From assembly GCA_015178975.1 (NCBI GenBank), contig WHVD01000085.1, positions 124,001 through 188,000 of the forward strand: a DNA stretch of 64,000 nt. The letters are read 5' to 3'. This document shows, piece after piece, positions 1 to 11,917 of this stretch. The first letter of the stretch is position 1; every line of letters starts with the position of its first letter. The translations under genes were made by a program, and so were the position numbers. Below the pieces are notes generated by a model. The model ran no database searches, had not been told where the DNA came from, and worked only from the letters and a program-made list of their open reading frames with translations. This DNA is from Hysterangium stoloniferum. Lineage: Eukaryota > Basidiomycota > Agaricomycetes > Hysterangiales > Hysterangiaceae.

Positions 1-1903
1 ACACATTAATTGTAGCGTCCGCCCAATTGTTGACCATCACGACGCTTGCCATGAGGCAGATATGCGATATGACTAGATCGTCATGTGCCGATGAAAAGAA
101 TATGGTCGGAATATATGAAGTTTCGTAAGATCACACGTTAGATTCATGGCTAACTATTAATTGGCTGAACAAACTGAATAGATATATGGCCTCCGTTACT
201 GTGGCATGGTTACTCTCCCGCCCACATTCAATGTTAAACTGGTTTCTGTGATGAAACATGGCAAGTTTAGCTGAATGATCCAAGTCCACGTAAAAGTTCT
301 GTGTAAAATTCACTGCTTGGTTTGGGAAGGTCTTCGGTCTTCCTCCGTCGTTTCTAGGCCGATCCAATCTAGAGTTTAATCATGGAAATCTGTGTAGTTA
401 CGCACCTTGCCTGCGGCATCCCCCTGACGGCCCCATCAGCCCCATCAGCCCGGTCTACCTGCCCACATTCAGAGCATGCCTAATTACATGCAGTCCAAGA
501 GGCAACCTTCATAACATAATGAAACATGTAGTAATCTGATGCGTTGCATTATATACCAGAATTTGACATGGGTAGATGCAACTCTGCTACAAGTATGAAG
601 TGGAAAAACACCTTTAATGGGACTAATAAGGTTTGTACAACATACATTAGCCAGCCTAATCCTTCATACCGCCTTGTTAAGTTTGTTTGGATCCGAAGAG
701 CCTGTGATTTAAGTTTACTTCGCTTTTGTTTAGGACTCGTGTCAATAACATGAATCCATCAGTTATGTGACGCTGCTCCTCGACGCTGTCGTAAGCCCCG
801 CTCATCGTCTAATGCTACCTTCATTGACATTAGTATATGCTTTAACACGATTATTAAGTCTGCATCATTGTTATCCAACATCCAGGACGTAGTCTTTAGT
901 CATGTCACTCATATTTATACTCGGTTTCCAAACCTGAACTTTCATCCCCCCACGAACCACGCATGAAGATTGGGGTTGACTTTTCATTGGTGTGAATCTG
1001 GGTTTGTCTTGTTGCGACTGCCCAGCTTCTTGGAAGAAGGTTTTACTTGAACAAGCAAATATTCCAAAATTTCTTTGCAAGCGATTGGAATCGGAAAGCT
1101 CTATTAGTTGCAAATACTCCATTAAAGCATTCGTAAGAAAATGGCACGCTGACTAATTGTGAAGATAATGTTGAATCGATCCGTCATGTGATCATCACAT
1201 TGAACGGGATTTCATGAGCGACCGGAATTTTAAGGTGGACTTCACACGCCTTGAGATATACCTAAAGTAACAGCTTCCGTCAACTGCCGATTCGTCTTAA
1301 GCAGAGTCTTCAAAAAAGAAAGGGGAAAGTAACATATTTTTACATACTGTACTAGATGATCCATGAATTTAATCTATCATAGGTTTGGAAGACGAATTCC
1401 GGAAGATTGCTCAGGGGATGCCAACACATAAAGTACACTGGTAAATTAAGAACTAGGACATGGCTTTCCATGGGTAAGACAGGCTGGTATTTGAGTCGTA
1501 ATGGTCAAACATCGGGCCATGGGAAAGTGCCATGCAGGTGTCGCAACTGCCGTGAACACCTCAAAATGCCCTCAAAAACACATTTGACTAGCATAAATAG
1601 ATATAACCTTCCATCTATTCTTCATAATATATCAATAAACATGTGTACTGGGGGCCCGTTATTTACTTTAAGACTTAGTTTTAATGTTTAAAATGGTGTA
1701 TTAAGCCCTTTTCTAATAGCATATATCATTTAACATGATATTTTGAATATTTCCTTTCAAAATATGACTCTGCTTTAGTTTGAAACCAAAATGTGTGTTT
1801 GCGGCAATTGCCCACTTTTCATGGCACCCCTCGCAGCAGTGTGCGGCACATTGCTGTGTCAGAGTTTAAAATATTTTGAGCCTCTGGCAGTCAACTTCTA
1901 CAC
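1..1903. other. No recognisable gene (left edge)
   Basis: Only short open frames (60-95 codons) occur here, on both strands, and none resembles a family I know. Base composition is less AT-rich than in the neighbouring transposon, and a CCCCATCAG-type run lies near 430-450. It may be intergenic host DNA or a decayed gene. I see no LTR, terminal inverted repeat or tRNA in it. Confidence 0.4.
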
Positions 1904-2321
1904 TGTTGAGTAGAAGACAAGAATTCGAAAGGATTGAGTGTCTAAATCCGAAGCTCAGTGAGTGAGTGAGTAAATTTCACTATATATTATAATACCTAAA
2001 TCTGAAGCTTAAAGACATTTTGTAAGTAATAGAATAAGAATAGATGATTGTGTATATACCTCAGTGAGTGAGTAAACTTCACTGAGGTATATGGCGAAAT
2101 ATCGCAACTTTTTATTTACTTTCTAATTATTTTAGGAAAGTTATTAGGGGAATAAAAAAAGGGAAATTTTGATGCTTGAAGTTTCTAGTCAATTGCATCA
2201 TTAAGGAGAAATTTGTAATTAGGAGTTACTTCCCCCTTAACGGCACTACAATATATGTGCATATACTCATCATCAGATCCATATTTCAGTTACGTTTTAT
2301 GTGAAGACTTGATTACTAACA
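1904..2321 (-). repeat. 3' LTR of copia-1
   Basis: Starts TGTTGAGTAGAAGACAAG and ends GATTACTAACA. It matches 11498-11821 along most of its length, with an extra stretch in the middle that partly duplicates the GTGAGTGAGT-rich portion. A purine-rich tract (GAGGGGAAG on the minus strand) lies just inside it at about 2322-2330, as expected for the polypurine tract. Confidence 0.85.
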
Positions 2322-5300
2322 CTTCCCCTCAAGTTGAGTGTTAATAAGACCAAGTTTTGATGTAAAATAGATGAGCTTTGGGCAAGGTAAAGCTTTGGTG
2401 AATATATCTGCTGTCATATCTTTGGTAGGACAATATGCAAGTGTAACTGTGCCATTCTCCACAATTTCGTATATGAATTTGTATTGTATGTCGATGTGCT
2501 TCGTTCGTCCTCGAAATCTATTATTCTTCGATATGATAATAGTGGCTTGATTGTCACAATGGAGTGTGATTGATTTGGTGAATGGATGAAAGACTTCATT
2601 CATGAATTTGCGAATCCAGCATGCCTCTTTGATGGCATATGTGGCTGCTACAAATTCAGCTTTGGTGCTAGATAAAGTTACGAGCCTTTGTTTGTTTGAA
2701 CTCCAAGAGAATGCTCCACCATTTAATATAAAACAATAGCCTGCCATTGAATGTCGATCTGGTTGTTGTCCCCAATCTGCATCTGTATATCCCATTATAC
2801 CACTCTTGTTTCTTCCTAATGTTAATTTGAAGTCTCATGTTCCCTTCAAATATTTTAGCACTCTTTTCATTGCTTCCCAATGTACTCATCCTGGATTCTC
2901 CATAAATTGAGATAAAATAGATACTGCAAAGGTAATATCTGGTCTGGTACCCATTGTGGCCTACATTAGTGAACCAATGGCTTCATGATATGGAATGTTC
3001 TTCATATTTTTGTGTTCTTTTGGTGTAGTAGGACATTGTTCTTTTGATAATAATGGTTTGGGGTCCATAGGCAGTGTGATTGGGACTGCGTCTTGTAAAT
3101 TGAAACATTTGATAATCAAGTCGATATATGCAGTTTGCCCGAATGAGATTGTATGCACTTTTATATCGTATTTGACCTCTATATTTAGTAACCAATGTAA
3201 TTCACCCATATCCTTCATTTTGAATTGCGATTTGAATTGCTCCTTTGTTTGAATTATCCCTCCATTCGTATTTGCAGTGATGGTGAGATTGTCCACGGCT
3301 ACTTCAATAATGATAATACTGTGTTCCACTTGTTTGTAGAATATGGCTGGATCGGATAGTGAGCAAGTAAATCCCATTTGATTCATCACCTTGCTGAGTA
3401 GCTTGTACCATTCTCTACCTGATCGTTTTGAACCGTATAGAGCCTTTTTCAATTTGAGTACTTTCGATGGTGGACCTGAGGAAATCCCGGTGGTTGGTGC
3501 ATATACACCATTTCTGTAAGCTTTGCATTCAAGTATGCATTATTAACATCCATTTGCTCTATAGGCCAGCTGTTCTGGGCTGCTATGCCTGTGATGAGCC
3601 TCAGTTTAGCTAGACGAACAATGGGAGAAAACATCTCTTCATAGTCCGTCCCGAATACTTGTGTAAAGCTGTGGGCTACGAGTTGTGCCTTGTATGTGGT
3701 AATGTTTCCATTTGCATCATGTTTTATTCTTGACGTCCATTTAGAACTGACTATATTGACTCCTTCGGGTTTATTGACGAGTTCCCAGGTGCTTACATCG
3801 TGTAAGGCCTTCAACTCCTTTAAAAATGCCGGCTTCCACAATGGCCAATCGTTTCCTCTCATAGCCTCTTCCACTGTAGCTGGAACTCCTTCCTGAAGGT
3901 TTGCAACCATTCCTATCATTTCCAATCTCTCACTGTCCATCCTGTCTGTAAGGTTTATCCACTCCGATGGGCTGTATGTGTCTGTATACGAGATGTTTTT
4001 ATCAACCATAATTGGTGGCTCACTTGGATGATCTTCCCATAGAATTGAGTCTTCATCAAAACCATTTTTGTCTTCTAATATAATGCATGTAGCCTTTCCG
4101 AATTCTTCTGGTACTTGCAGTCCTGGAGAGAATTCGATCTGACTAGAACCTGAGGTACCTTCCCCTTGTCTGCGACGGCACATATAATCAGATGGAAATC
4201 TGGTTCTTGAACTTCGTCTCAATTGCTCTTGAGGTAAAGATTCTGTGGTTTCTGGTAGATTCGGAATGCTAGATTGAGGTGATCTGGGTAATGGTATGTC
4301 TGCAGGCACTTGGGGAAGTATCTTGTTTTTGATTTCGTATGTTTTGTGTTCTAGCTCTCTTCACGATACGTGTATAAGAACCCCAGCTTGCTTGGGGAAT
4401 GCCACATTTCATTCTACAGCCATGGTTCATTTTTCTGGCCAATATATGCAATGTCCTTCACTGTTAAAGCTATACCCAACCCAGTGGCCCTCTTTTGCCT
4501 TGGGTCCTAGTTTACCTCCCTCTGGCTCCATCCTCACATATACAGTCTCTCCCTATTCCGGTAAGCCCCTTAGATTCGGCTTTTTGTTGTGAACTAGCTT
4601 GTATGGTGTTTTTCTATCGAGAGCTTATGTTGCTGTTCTATTCTTTAGATATACTGCATGCTGTATGCACTTGCCCCATAGGAACTTGAGCAGATTGGCA
4701 GTGATGAGCATCGATCGGGTGTGTTCGACTAATGTTCGATTTAGTCTCTCTGCGACACCATTCTGTTGGGGAGTATCATGAACAGTTAATTGTTGGAGGA
4801 TTCCACGTGAGGATAGATAGTCTTTAAACTCATTAGATGTGTATTCGCCTCCATTGTCTGATTGTAACTTCTTAATTGTAGTGTCCCTTGATGTAAGAAT
4901 GCCTTGTATGCTTTGTATTTTTGGAATGCTTCTCCCTTTGTTTTCATCAGGTAGGTTCTTGTTTCCCTTGTGAAATCATCAGTAAATGATATATACCATC
5001 TACAACCTCTGATGGTTTGAACTTTGGATGGCCCCCACATATCGGTGTGTATCTTCTGGCCTTGAAGTTTGGCTTGTTCTGATTTCCAGACTTTTGGGAT
5101 TGGTTCCTGAGTAATCTTTCCTTTGATACAGGCTTTGCAAAACTCAATAGGCCTTGAGTGATCTAGTATTATTCCTTCAATTGCCCCATTTTCAACCATT
5201 TGCTTCACAGCAGCTGGTGCTATGTGTCCCATATGTGTATGCAGTTCATTTATTGTCATCATAGTGCAAGCTTCATCTTATAGATTGTTGGTCTCATGGA

Positions 5301-5960
5301 TAATATAGCTTGTTTGATAAAGACCATTGATTTGATCGATTTGCCTGCATATACCTCCTTCCAGATTTCAAAGGGTGCATTTTCCATCACCAAATGTACA
5401 TGAGAACCCCTTTTTATCACAGCATGTGATGGACACTAAAGTAAAGGCCAATTCAGGTGAGTATAACACATTTTGTAATGTGATGTTAGTGGGCTTGCTG
5501 TCATTTTGCACTTGTATGCACATATTGCCAATTCCCATGGCTAAGAACTCTGTCTTATCGGCGGCGCAAATTTTCCAAGGTAGGTGTATTGTTTTGAAGC
5601 TTGAGAATAAGCTTAGATATGGGGACATATGAGAATTGGCCCCAGAGTCCCATACTTTGATGATTTTTGTGCCATTATTGTTAGTTTCGTCATTTGTTAA
5701 AATTCCCATGTTTAGTGAGGTAGCGAATGCATATGATTCTTCATTTGCAATGTTTGCATTCCTGCTATTGCCTGTATTGTATCCCCTTTGGTTTGTGCTA
5801 TTGCACCTTGAATTTCCATGCATATATCTTGGTCCTTGCCCCTCCTTACCACCACCTTTGGCCCAACAATCAGCTATGACATGCCCGATCCGTCTGCAAT
5901 TCAGATTGAAGCATGTTAGATTTCGATTTTGAGCTGTGGAGGTATTTCTTGAGTTCCAGG
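2322..5960 (-). pseudogene. copia-1 pol remnant (zinc knuckle, PR, IN, RT, RNase H)
   Basis: Read on the minus strand from high to low coordinates there are a gag zinc-knuckle region (about 5850-5930), a protease-like stretch with the DSGANSH signature (about 5640-5660), a GAG-pre-integrase and integrase region (about 4790-5260), a reverse transcriptase (about 2960-4310) with a VDNL variant of the catalytic motif, and an RNase H end with YTDADWG near 2780. This order is diagnostic of Ty1/copia. The block is a fossil: its coding sequence is broken in several places and cannot give a full polyprotein. Confidence 0.85.
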
Positions 5961-5965
5961 AGTTA

Positions 5966-7063
5966 CTACTAGGGCTTGTACTTCATCGCTGGCCCTAGTT
6001 CATGAAGAAAGCTCCACGGATAGTCCCATGGAGGTTTCTCCGGTAACTATATTCCGAACACACACTTTCCGGGTAATAGTTCCACGGACTCCCCGGGTAA
6101 TAGGTCTGGGGAGTTTCTGGGAATATTAGTAGTACAAGGGAGTGTCGTATCAGAATAGTTACCAGAGAATGGGTACGACTGAGATGGACTTGGCTTCAGC
6201 TTATAGGCTGCGCCCTCGTACACTCATTCGGGTGTCCATATCTTGAACTGACAGAATCCATGCAAGGAGATATAGATTCCGGAGTTCCTGTGGGAGTTCC
6301 AGGAATCGAGCGTGCAGACAGATGAGAGGACTAGAGACTGGGATTGAAGGAAAACTTGTTCAAGAGTCAAACTTGTTCGGGGGAAAACTAGTTCGAGATC
6401 AAAACTGGATTCTAAGTACATGAATATAACAGACTTATATAGACTGTGAAATGTAATAATACCAAATCTGGTATTAATGAGAGGCAGAACTATTAAACAT
6501 AAAACGAAACAAGTAAATACTAAACTGGGAATTAGGGATGGAATGGAACGGGAGTGGAGAACGAATCATGACAGGTCATTTAACCATAACTGGAGCGGGG
6601 CTCAGTTAGAGGGGTTCCGGAAGTCCGGTCAGAGTCCGGTGACTTGGTGCACAAGATAGTGTCGGGTATAGACAGGTTTGATGTGCAGGAGGTCTGGTGG
6701 AGTCTGGTGGGTTTTCCAATGACTGGTGTGTAAGATGCAGAGACAGATCATAACAGGAGCGGGGTTCTATGCTCTGTTAGAGGGTTCCAGGAGTCCGGTC
6801 GGAGTCTGGTGACTGGTACATAAGACACAGAGTGTCGGGTGTATGTAGGGTGGAGTCTGGAGTCCGGAGGAGTCTGAGGACTGGTGTATGAGACATAGAG
6901 GGTTAGGTGCAGACAGGTGGGGTGCGTACAGAGTCAGGCATAAACAAGTCGATGTGCGGGCTCCGGCGGGAACTCCGGTTGTAACTATACAATATAGAGG
7001 GTCGGGAGTATGTAGGATGGGGTCCGGGGGCCCGGAGGCCAGCGGGTTTTCCAGTTCCTGACA
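5966..7063. repeat. LTR-like block (family L2) inside copia-1 gag
   Basis: On the minus strand it starts TGTCAGGAACTGG at 7063. It contains the GACTTGGCTTCAGCTTATAG motif shared with the L1 LTR family (6189-6225) and GGAGTCCGG-type repeats. Copia-1 gag-like coding remnants lie on both sides, so it is an insertion. The low-coordinate end is approximate and I could not find a clean target-site duplication. A reverse-oriented, internally deleted relative sits at 37394-37671. Confidence 0.55.
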
Positions 7064-7250
7064 GTTGTTATTAGTTGTTATTAGTTGAGTTTGGGGCTTT
7101 CTTTGATTTTCTACACTCATATTCAGCCTTGATCATTGTTATTAGGCTTGTTAGGGTTAAAATAGTCACAGTAGCTGTGACAGAAGTTGTTACTGCGTTT
7201 GTGATGTATTAGCCTTACTTTAATAATATTTTCTGAAAAAGGAGTCCAAT

Positions 7251-7864
7251 TGTGAAGAGTAGTGGAAGTTCTAACCAATACGAAGAATATCGACCGTTTA
7301 GGTACCACACTAAGATGTATTGACTGTCAAAGTCTAATACAGACTTGACACGTATTGACTACTTAGTTCAATATGGTAGAGAGAAGTAGCTATCTAGAGT
7401 AAGGTAGAGAGCTAGAATGAATAAGTAGAATCGACTGTTAAGTGCGATTCTGGACGACTGCTCGAGTGTAAAATAGAGTAACTAGAGAGTCGAGTAATAG
7501 AGTAGCGTGGATGTAGTCCACACGAGTTGAGATAAGGATTGAGTTTTGACTGGTACAGTTCGAAACTCTGATTGAGTAGATAGTGACAGTCGAGATGATA
7601 CACCAATCACAACTTACAGGACACTAACAGGTGTCTGGGTAAGTCATGGTTGCGGTGTAAAAGTGTCTGAGTTTTAACTACGGGCGCTAGAATACATAAG
7701 TCTGGCGTGTATGTGCCCCACAAGAGTCAATGTACCGCATACATAGGTTGTCGAACTAATTATAGATGTATAATAAAATAGAGAGAAAACAGAAATAATA
7801 AAGGAAATATAGTAAGAGATCATCTGACTATATTTTCTGAGTGTATTTCACTGTACCTCTCACA
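7251..7864. repeat. Solo LTR (family L4) in unit A
   Basis: Starts TGTGAAGAGTAGTGG and ends GTACCTCTCACA, flanked on both sides by CCAAT (7246-7250 and 7865-7869). Unit B has the uninterrupted sequence GGGGTCCAATGCTCTATC at the matching place, which gives the empty site. A diverged relative of its second half lies at about 52690-52988. Confidence 0.85.
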
Positions 7865-8303
7865 CCAATGCTCTATCAAAATGTGCAAATACTCAATTCA
7901 CTGCAAGGTAAAATAATCTAAGTATTTGATATTAATCAGTGGCAGCCTTAGTAGACTTAGAACCCCTGAAGTCAAGAGTTTACTTGAATATATGCACCCT
8001 ACTTCACAAAGAAGGTTTTGAGAGCTGCTTGTGCAAGCTTGTTCTTTTTCTGTGAAAATATATACTTAAAATTTGAATAACAATTCACTGATTCAGAATC
8101 TAGATTCAACTTCGATTCTAGCTAGTTTATATATATTTTATACTACAAGGTCTACTGTGATACTAACTTATCAGGGTCTTATTGTAGTCTTAAGGATCTT
8201 GCAAGGATATTCTCAGTATTTATTGATGCTCAACAGCTTTACTGATTCACAATAAATGAGCAATGAAACAGGGATTATTTGTAATGTAATAAACAGTCAA
8301 ATT

Positions 8304-8591
8304 ACTCAACTAGAGGTGACTGAGGTTTTAGACTACAAATAACAATGTAAAGAAAACTAATAATCAATACTCAATTAAGAGGTGACTATAGTATAAAGGA
8401 TTAATACCAGAAGCTCAACAAGAGGTGGCAGGGAATCCTGATTGGTCAGAAGGGTGACCAGGGGGTAGGACTATTGTCAGAAGCTCAACAAGAGGTGACA
8501 AAGGGATCCTGAGTTAACTTAGGTCAGCAGCTCAACTAGAGGTGACTAAGTGTTTGTATCTATTTGTCCAACAGCCCAACCTAGGGGTGGA
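8304..8591 (+). repeat. Six spaced copies of CTCAACWAGAGGTGAC motif (unit A)
   Basis: The motif or a close variant appears at about 8304-8320, 8370-8386, 8414-8429, 8485-8500, 8531-8546 and 8576-8591, all in the same orientation and spaced 45-70 bp. The intervening sequence is not repeated to the same degree. Unit B carries the same arrangement. The even spacing with a conserved core is what one expects of protein-binding sites or a repeated RNA element, but nothing shows which. Confidence 0.65.
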
Positions 8592-8691
8592 ATAAACTGC
8601 TTGCTGCAGGTGGCACACTGATGTGGCTGATAAAATGTAGTAAAGATGATATGATATGATTCATTCATTCATTTTCAAGGCTGGAGCTGAG

Positions 8692-9508
8692 TGTTAGGAT
8701 ACACACACAGGGCGGGTCTCCGGAGAAACCCACGGGATATCTGGTAGGACTTGGCTTCAGCTTATAGGCTGCGCCCTCGCTAGATCATGTTGTCCAATTT
8801 CGAACAGGCAGACAGGAATCCTGGGGAGCCCAGGCGGGGTTCGTGGGTCATAGGTCATAGGTCAGAGGTCGTGGGTCGTGAGTCGAGATAGTTGAGAGAG
8901 ATAGATGCGCCAGAGCCTGTGGGCTCCGACTAGTGAGAGTGATGTGAATCAAGCAAGGGTTTAGAGCAGAAAATGGATTAGATTACTGGGGGAAATCTAA
9001 GCTAATTTTCTGACTGGATTGTATGTACAACATCTGCCAGTTTTAATAGACCGTGGAGTGAATGTCATACCGAATCCAGTAATTATGAAATGAAATGAGC
9101 AAAACATAAAACAGGAATAGTAAACACCAAATTGGTGTTAGGAACAGGACGGAACGGAGCAGAGTCCAAATCGTGACAAAGCATAACCCATAACGGGAAA
9201 CAGAGCGGGAGCGGAGTCCTAAATTGTGACAGGTCATTTGACTAAAATGGGAATAGGGCTCAGTTAGAGCAGTGACAGGATTCTAAGTGGGGTCCAGTGA
9301 CTGAGGCGTGGGACAAAGACAGACATAGACAGAGACGGAGTCCAGGGGAAGTCTGGTGACTGATATGTGTCGTAATGAGGTCGAACATAACAAGTCTTGA
9401 CGTATGGAGTCTGGGCGGGAAATCCTACAAACAGACGATTGGTGTGTGTAGGGTGTGGGGACGTACGGGTTAGTGCCTGGAGTCCAACGGGATTGTCTGG
9501 TCGTAACA
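8692..9508 (+). repeat. Solo LTR (family L1) in unit A
   Basis: Starts TGTTAGGATACACACACAGG and ends GGTCGTAACA. It is flanked by a perfect CTGAG duplication (8687-8691 and 9509-9513). It contains the GGCTTCAGCTTATAGGCTGC motif that marks family L1 throughout the window. No coding region of this family is present in the window. Confidence 0.9.
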
Positions 9509-9685
9509 CTGAGCTCCTTATATAACATTTTAGTCTGAGACATTTAGAAGATTCTAGAAGATTGAATGATGTCATTTAGAATTTTCTAGAATTTTCTAGA
9601 GCATTGTGGAAGGTTCTAACTACTTTCTAAGATACTATAGAATATTCTTGGCATAAGAGAACATTCTGGAATCTTATAGAATATT

Positions 9686-9845
9686 CTATTCTACAATATT
9701 CTACAATATTCTACAATATTCTACAATATTCTACAATATTCTACAATATTCTACAATATTCTACAATATTCTACAATATTCTACAATATTCTACAATATT
9801 CTACAATATTCTACAATATTCTACAATATTCTACAATATTCTACA
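9686..9845. repeat. Decamer tandem repeat (CTACAATATT)n
   Basis: About fifteen nearly identical copies of the 10-mer CTACAATATT. The matching place in unit B (about 37826-37845) has only one or two copies, so the array expanded in unit A. Confidence 0.95.
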
Positions 9846-10000
9846 AACTACTATCCCTTTGGAAGCCACTGGAATATTCCAGGGAATTTCCGGTTTTTGC
9901 TGTAGTAGCATATACATATGATGACATAATACTCTCACACCTGTGCACATATGACACCTTCGCGTCTTGTGACTGTCACACATTGTGACTCTTGCGCGCC

Positions 10001-10488
10001 TTTTGTGACCATTGCGCACCTCTGTGACCATTGTGCACCTCTGTGACCATTGTGCACCTCTGTGACCATTGTGCACCTCTGTGACCATTGTGCACCTCTG
10101 TGACCATTGTGCACCTCTGTGACCATTGTGCACCTCTGTGACCATTGTGCACCTCTGTGACCATTGTGCACCTCTGTGACCATTGTGCACCTCTGTGACC
10201 ATTGTGCACCTCTGTGACCATTGTGCACCTCTGTGACCATTGTGCACCTCTGTGACCATTGTGCACCTCTGTGACCATTGTGCACCTCTGTGACCATTGT
10301 GCACCTCTGTGACCATTGTGCACCTCTGTGACCATTGTGCACCTCTGTGACCATTGTGCACCTCTGTGACCATTGTGCACCTCTGTGACCATTGTGCACC
10401 TCTGTGACCATTGTGCACCTCTGTGACCATTGTGCACCTCTGTGACCATTGTGCACCTCTGTGACCATTGTGCACCTCTGTGACCATC
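10001..10488. repeat. 19-bp minisatellite in unit A
   Basis: Unit TGTGACCATTGTGCACCTC, about 25 almost perfect copies, grading into diverged copies on both edges. The unit contains the palindrome GTGCAC. Because 19 is not a multiple of three and the unit lacks stops, long artefactual frames run through it. Unit B carries a shorter, degenerate version. Confidence 0.97.
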
Positions 10489-10939
10489 ATGTGCCCTCGT
10501 GACAACTGTCACCTGTTGTGATGGCTGTCACTTGTTGTGATGATTTTCCCACATGCCGTGTAATAAGCACCAGGTGGCCGGTTTGATATTATTATGTAAT
10601 TATTATATTTACTTTTAGTTAACTATAAGTATAATAATATAAATATATATTGTCTTTATCGGAGTTTGAAATGTCATGTGAATATCATGTGATCTTTTCA
10701 CGTGTTGTGAATAAGCGCTGAGTCACCATCATATTAATCAAAAAAGAATAAAAGGTAGAAATTCAATAACTTGCTCAATTTATAAGATAGAAATACAAAA
10801 TAAATTGTATAAATTCAAGATAAATCAAGACAATATTGTACAATTTTATTGCCACAATATAAATACATTTAAACTTTCTTTTTTTGCAATTTGTTAGGGG
10901 AGATTGGTTTAAAAAATGGAAAAGGCTTAGAAATACATA

Positions 10940-11409
10940 ACAGCATTCATCATGACATCGTAAGAGTCTGGGAGTGAACTCAACATGATATTGAAGGAAT
11001 TGGTATCTTCTATCTTCATTCCCATCCCTGCTAATTGCTGATGCATTTTGACCATGTCAAGGTGGAAATGCACATCTTCCCCTTCTTTGCACTTTAGAGC
11101 ATGCATTCTGCACTGCAAATCAACTTGAGCCATTTTCAGCTTTGACTCGAATTCCTGGCAAATGGCCTCCCATACTTCTCTTGCTGTGCTGAGTCTTTGA
11201 AGACTGAGCATAAGAGAAGAGCCAACAGATAGGAAGATCTGAGCTTTGAGTCGTCCTTCATGTACAAGGTAACGATCCAAATGTTCCTCTTGCTTGTCCA
11301 TGAGATCTAACTGGTCATTTGTTAATATAGTTCCTGTGACATATATCGTAGGATCTGGGGGGTGCTGTGCACTTCCGTCGATGTGTTTCAATAGTGCACC
11401 TGATTCCAA
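10940..11409 (-). pseudogene. copia-1 gag remnant
   Basis: The minus-strand frame encodes a UBN2/Ty1-copia gag-type polypeptide: residues DRYLVHEGRLKAQIFLSV, then REVWEAICQEFESK, then LSSLPDSYDVMMNAV. This is the standard order of the copia gag helical domain. It stops at the junction with unit A. It belongs to the broken element copia-1. Confidence 0.8.
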
Positions 11410-11497
11410 TATGGATAATATTCAGCTTTTCCAAGCAATCCAATTTTTGCCATTATTGGTGAGTTTCTTGAGTGTGACCATAGTGAGGCCTATAACC

Positions 11498-11821
11498 TGT
11501 TGAGTCGAAGACAAGAATTCGAAAGGATTGAGTCTAAATTCAAAGCTCAGTGAGTGAGTGAGTAAACTTCACTGAGGTATATGGCAAAATATCACGACTT
11601 TTTATTTACTTTCTAATTATTTTAGGAGAGTTATTAGGGGAATAAAAAAAGGGAAATTTTGATGCTCAAAGTTTCTAGTCAATTGCATCATTAAGGAGAA
11701 ATTTGTAATTAGGAGTTACTCCCACCTTAATGGCACTACAATATATGCACATATATATGCATATACTTGTCATTGGATCCATATTTCAGTTATGTTTTAT
11801 GTGAAGACTTGATTACTAACA
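11498..11821 (-). repeat. 5' LTR of copia-1 with adjacent primer-binding site
   Basis: Matches the LTR at 1904-2321. Immediately inside it, reading the minus strand from 11497, is GGTTATAGGCCTCAC. This resembles the GGTTATGGGCCCCG beside the LTR of copia-3. Both are complementary to the anticodon region of initiator tRNA-Met (CAUAACC), the half-tRNA priming known from Drosophila copia and Ty5. Confidence 0.8.
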
Positions 11822-11917
11822 ACACTTCCTATCCAAATCACATTATATTCCTTGTTGAGACTCTGATTAGCCTTTCCATTACTCCATTCCTATTTGTGAC
11901 TTTTTTCTTTCCAGTTA

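Larger units (their letters stand above)
7200..10939. mobile_element. Unclassified dispersed unit A, inserted in copia-1 gag
   Basis: A block of about 2.3 kb, once its two nested LTRs are discounted, recurs at 35224-38659 (unit B). It interrupts copia-1 gag and is flanked by ACTGCGTT (7192-7199) and ACAGCATT (10940-10947), six of eight identical. That would fit an 8-bp duplication of the hAT type that has since decayed. Both ends finish in ATGTATT in inverted orientation. In order the unit holds a set of CTCAACWAGAGGTGAC motifs, TTCTAGAA-rich DNA, a 10-bp array, a 19-bp minisatellite and an AT-rich end. No coding region is visible. It could be a non-autonomous DNA transposon or a retroelement derivative. 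Confidence 0.6.
1904..11821 (-). mobile_element. Old Ty1/copia element (copia-1), split by nested insertions
   Basis: Two related terminal repeats (1904-2321 and 11498-11821) in the same orientation enclose copia-type coding remnants in minus-strand order: gag at the high end, then protease, integrase, reverse transcriptase and RNase H at the low end. The LTRs begin TGTTGAGT and end ACTAACA. The left LTR carries about 95 extra bp. ACAC lies just outside each LTR and is a possible target-site duplication. The gag region is interrupted by an LTR-like block (5966-7063) and by unit A (7200-10939). It is clearly broken, with roughly half a dozen or more interruptions of reading frame in pol besides the insertions. 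LTR divergence and nesting make it one of the oldest elements here. Confidence 0.85.

Noticed and set aside
1407-1691. 94-codon frame ending beside copia-1
   Set aside because: No recognisable domain, and its composition is no different from the surrounding DNA. I could not support a gene.
5966-7063. Calling L2 a certain solo LTR
   Set aside because: One end is clear, but the other end and the target-site duplication are not, so only an LTR-like block is reported.
9686-10488. CRISPR-like regular repeats
   Set aside because: The repeats are contiguous with no unique spacers, and the sequence is eukaryotic.
9831-10512. Three overlapping minus-strand frames of 177-224 codons with a repeated MVTEVHNGHRGAQWSQRC peptide
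   Set aside because: They are the three readings of a 19-bp minisatellite without stops. All three frames are open, so there is no coding signal.
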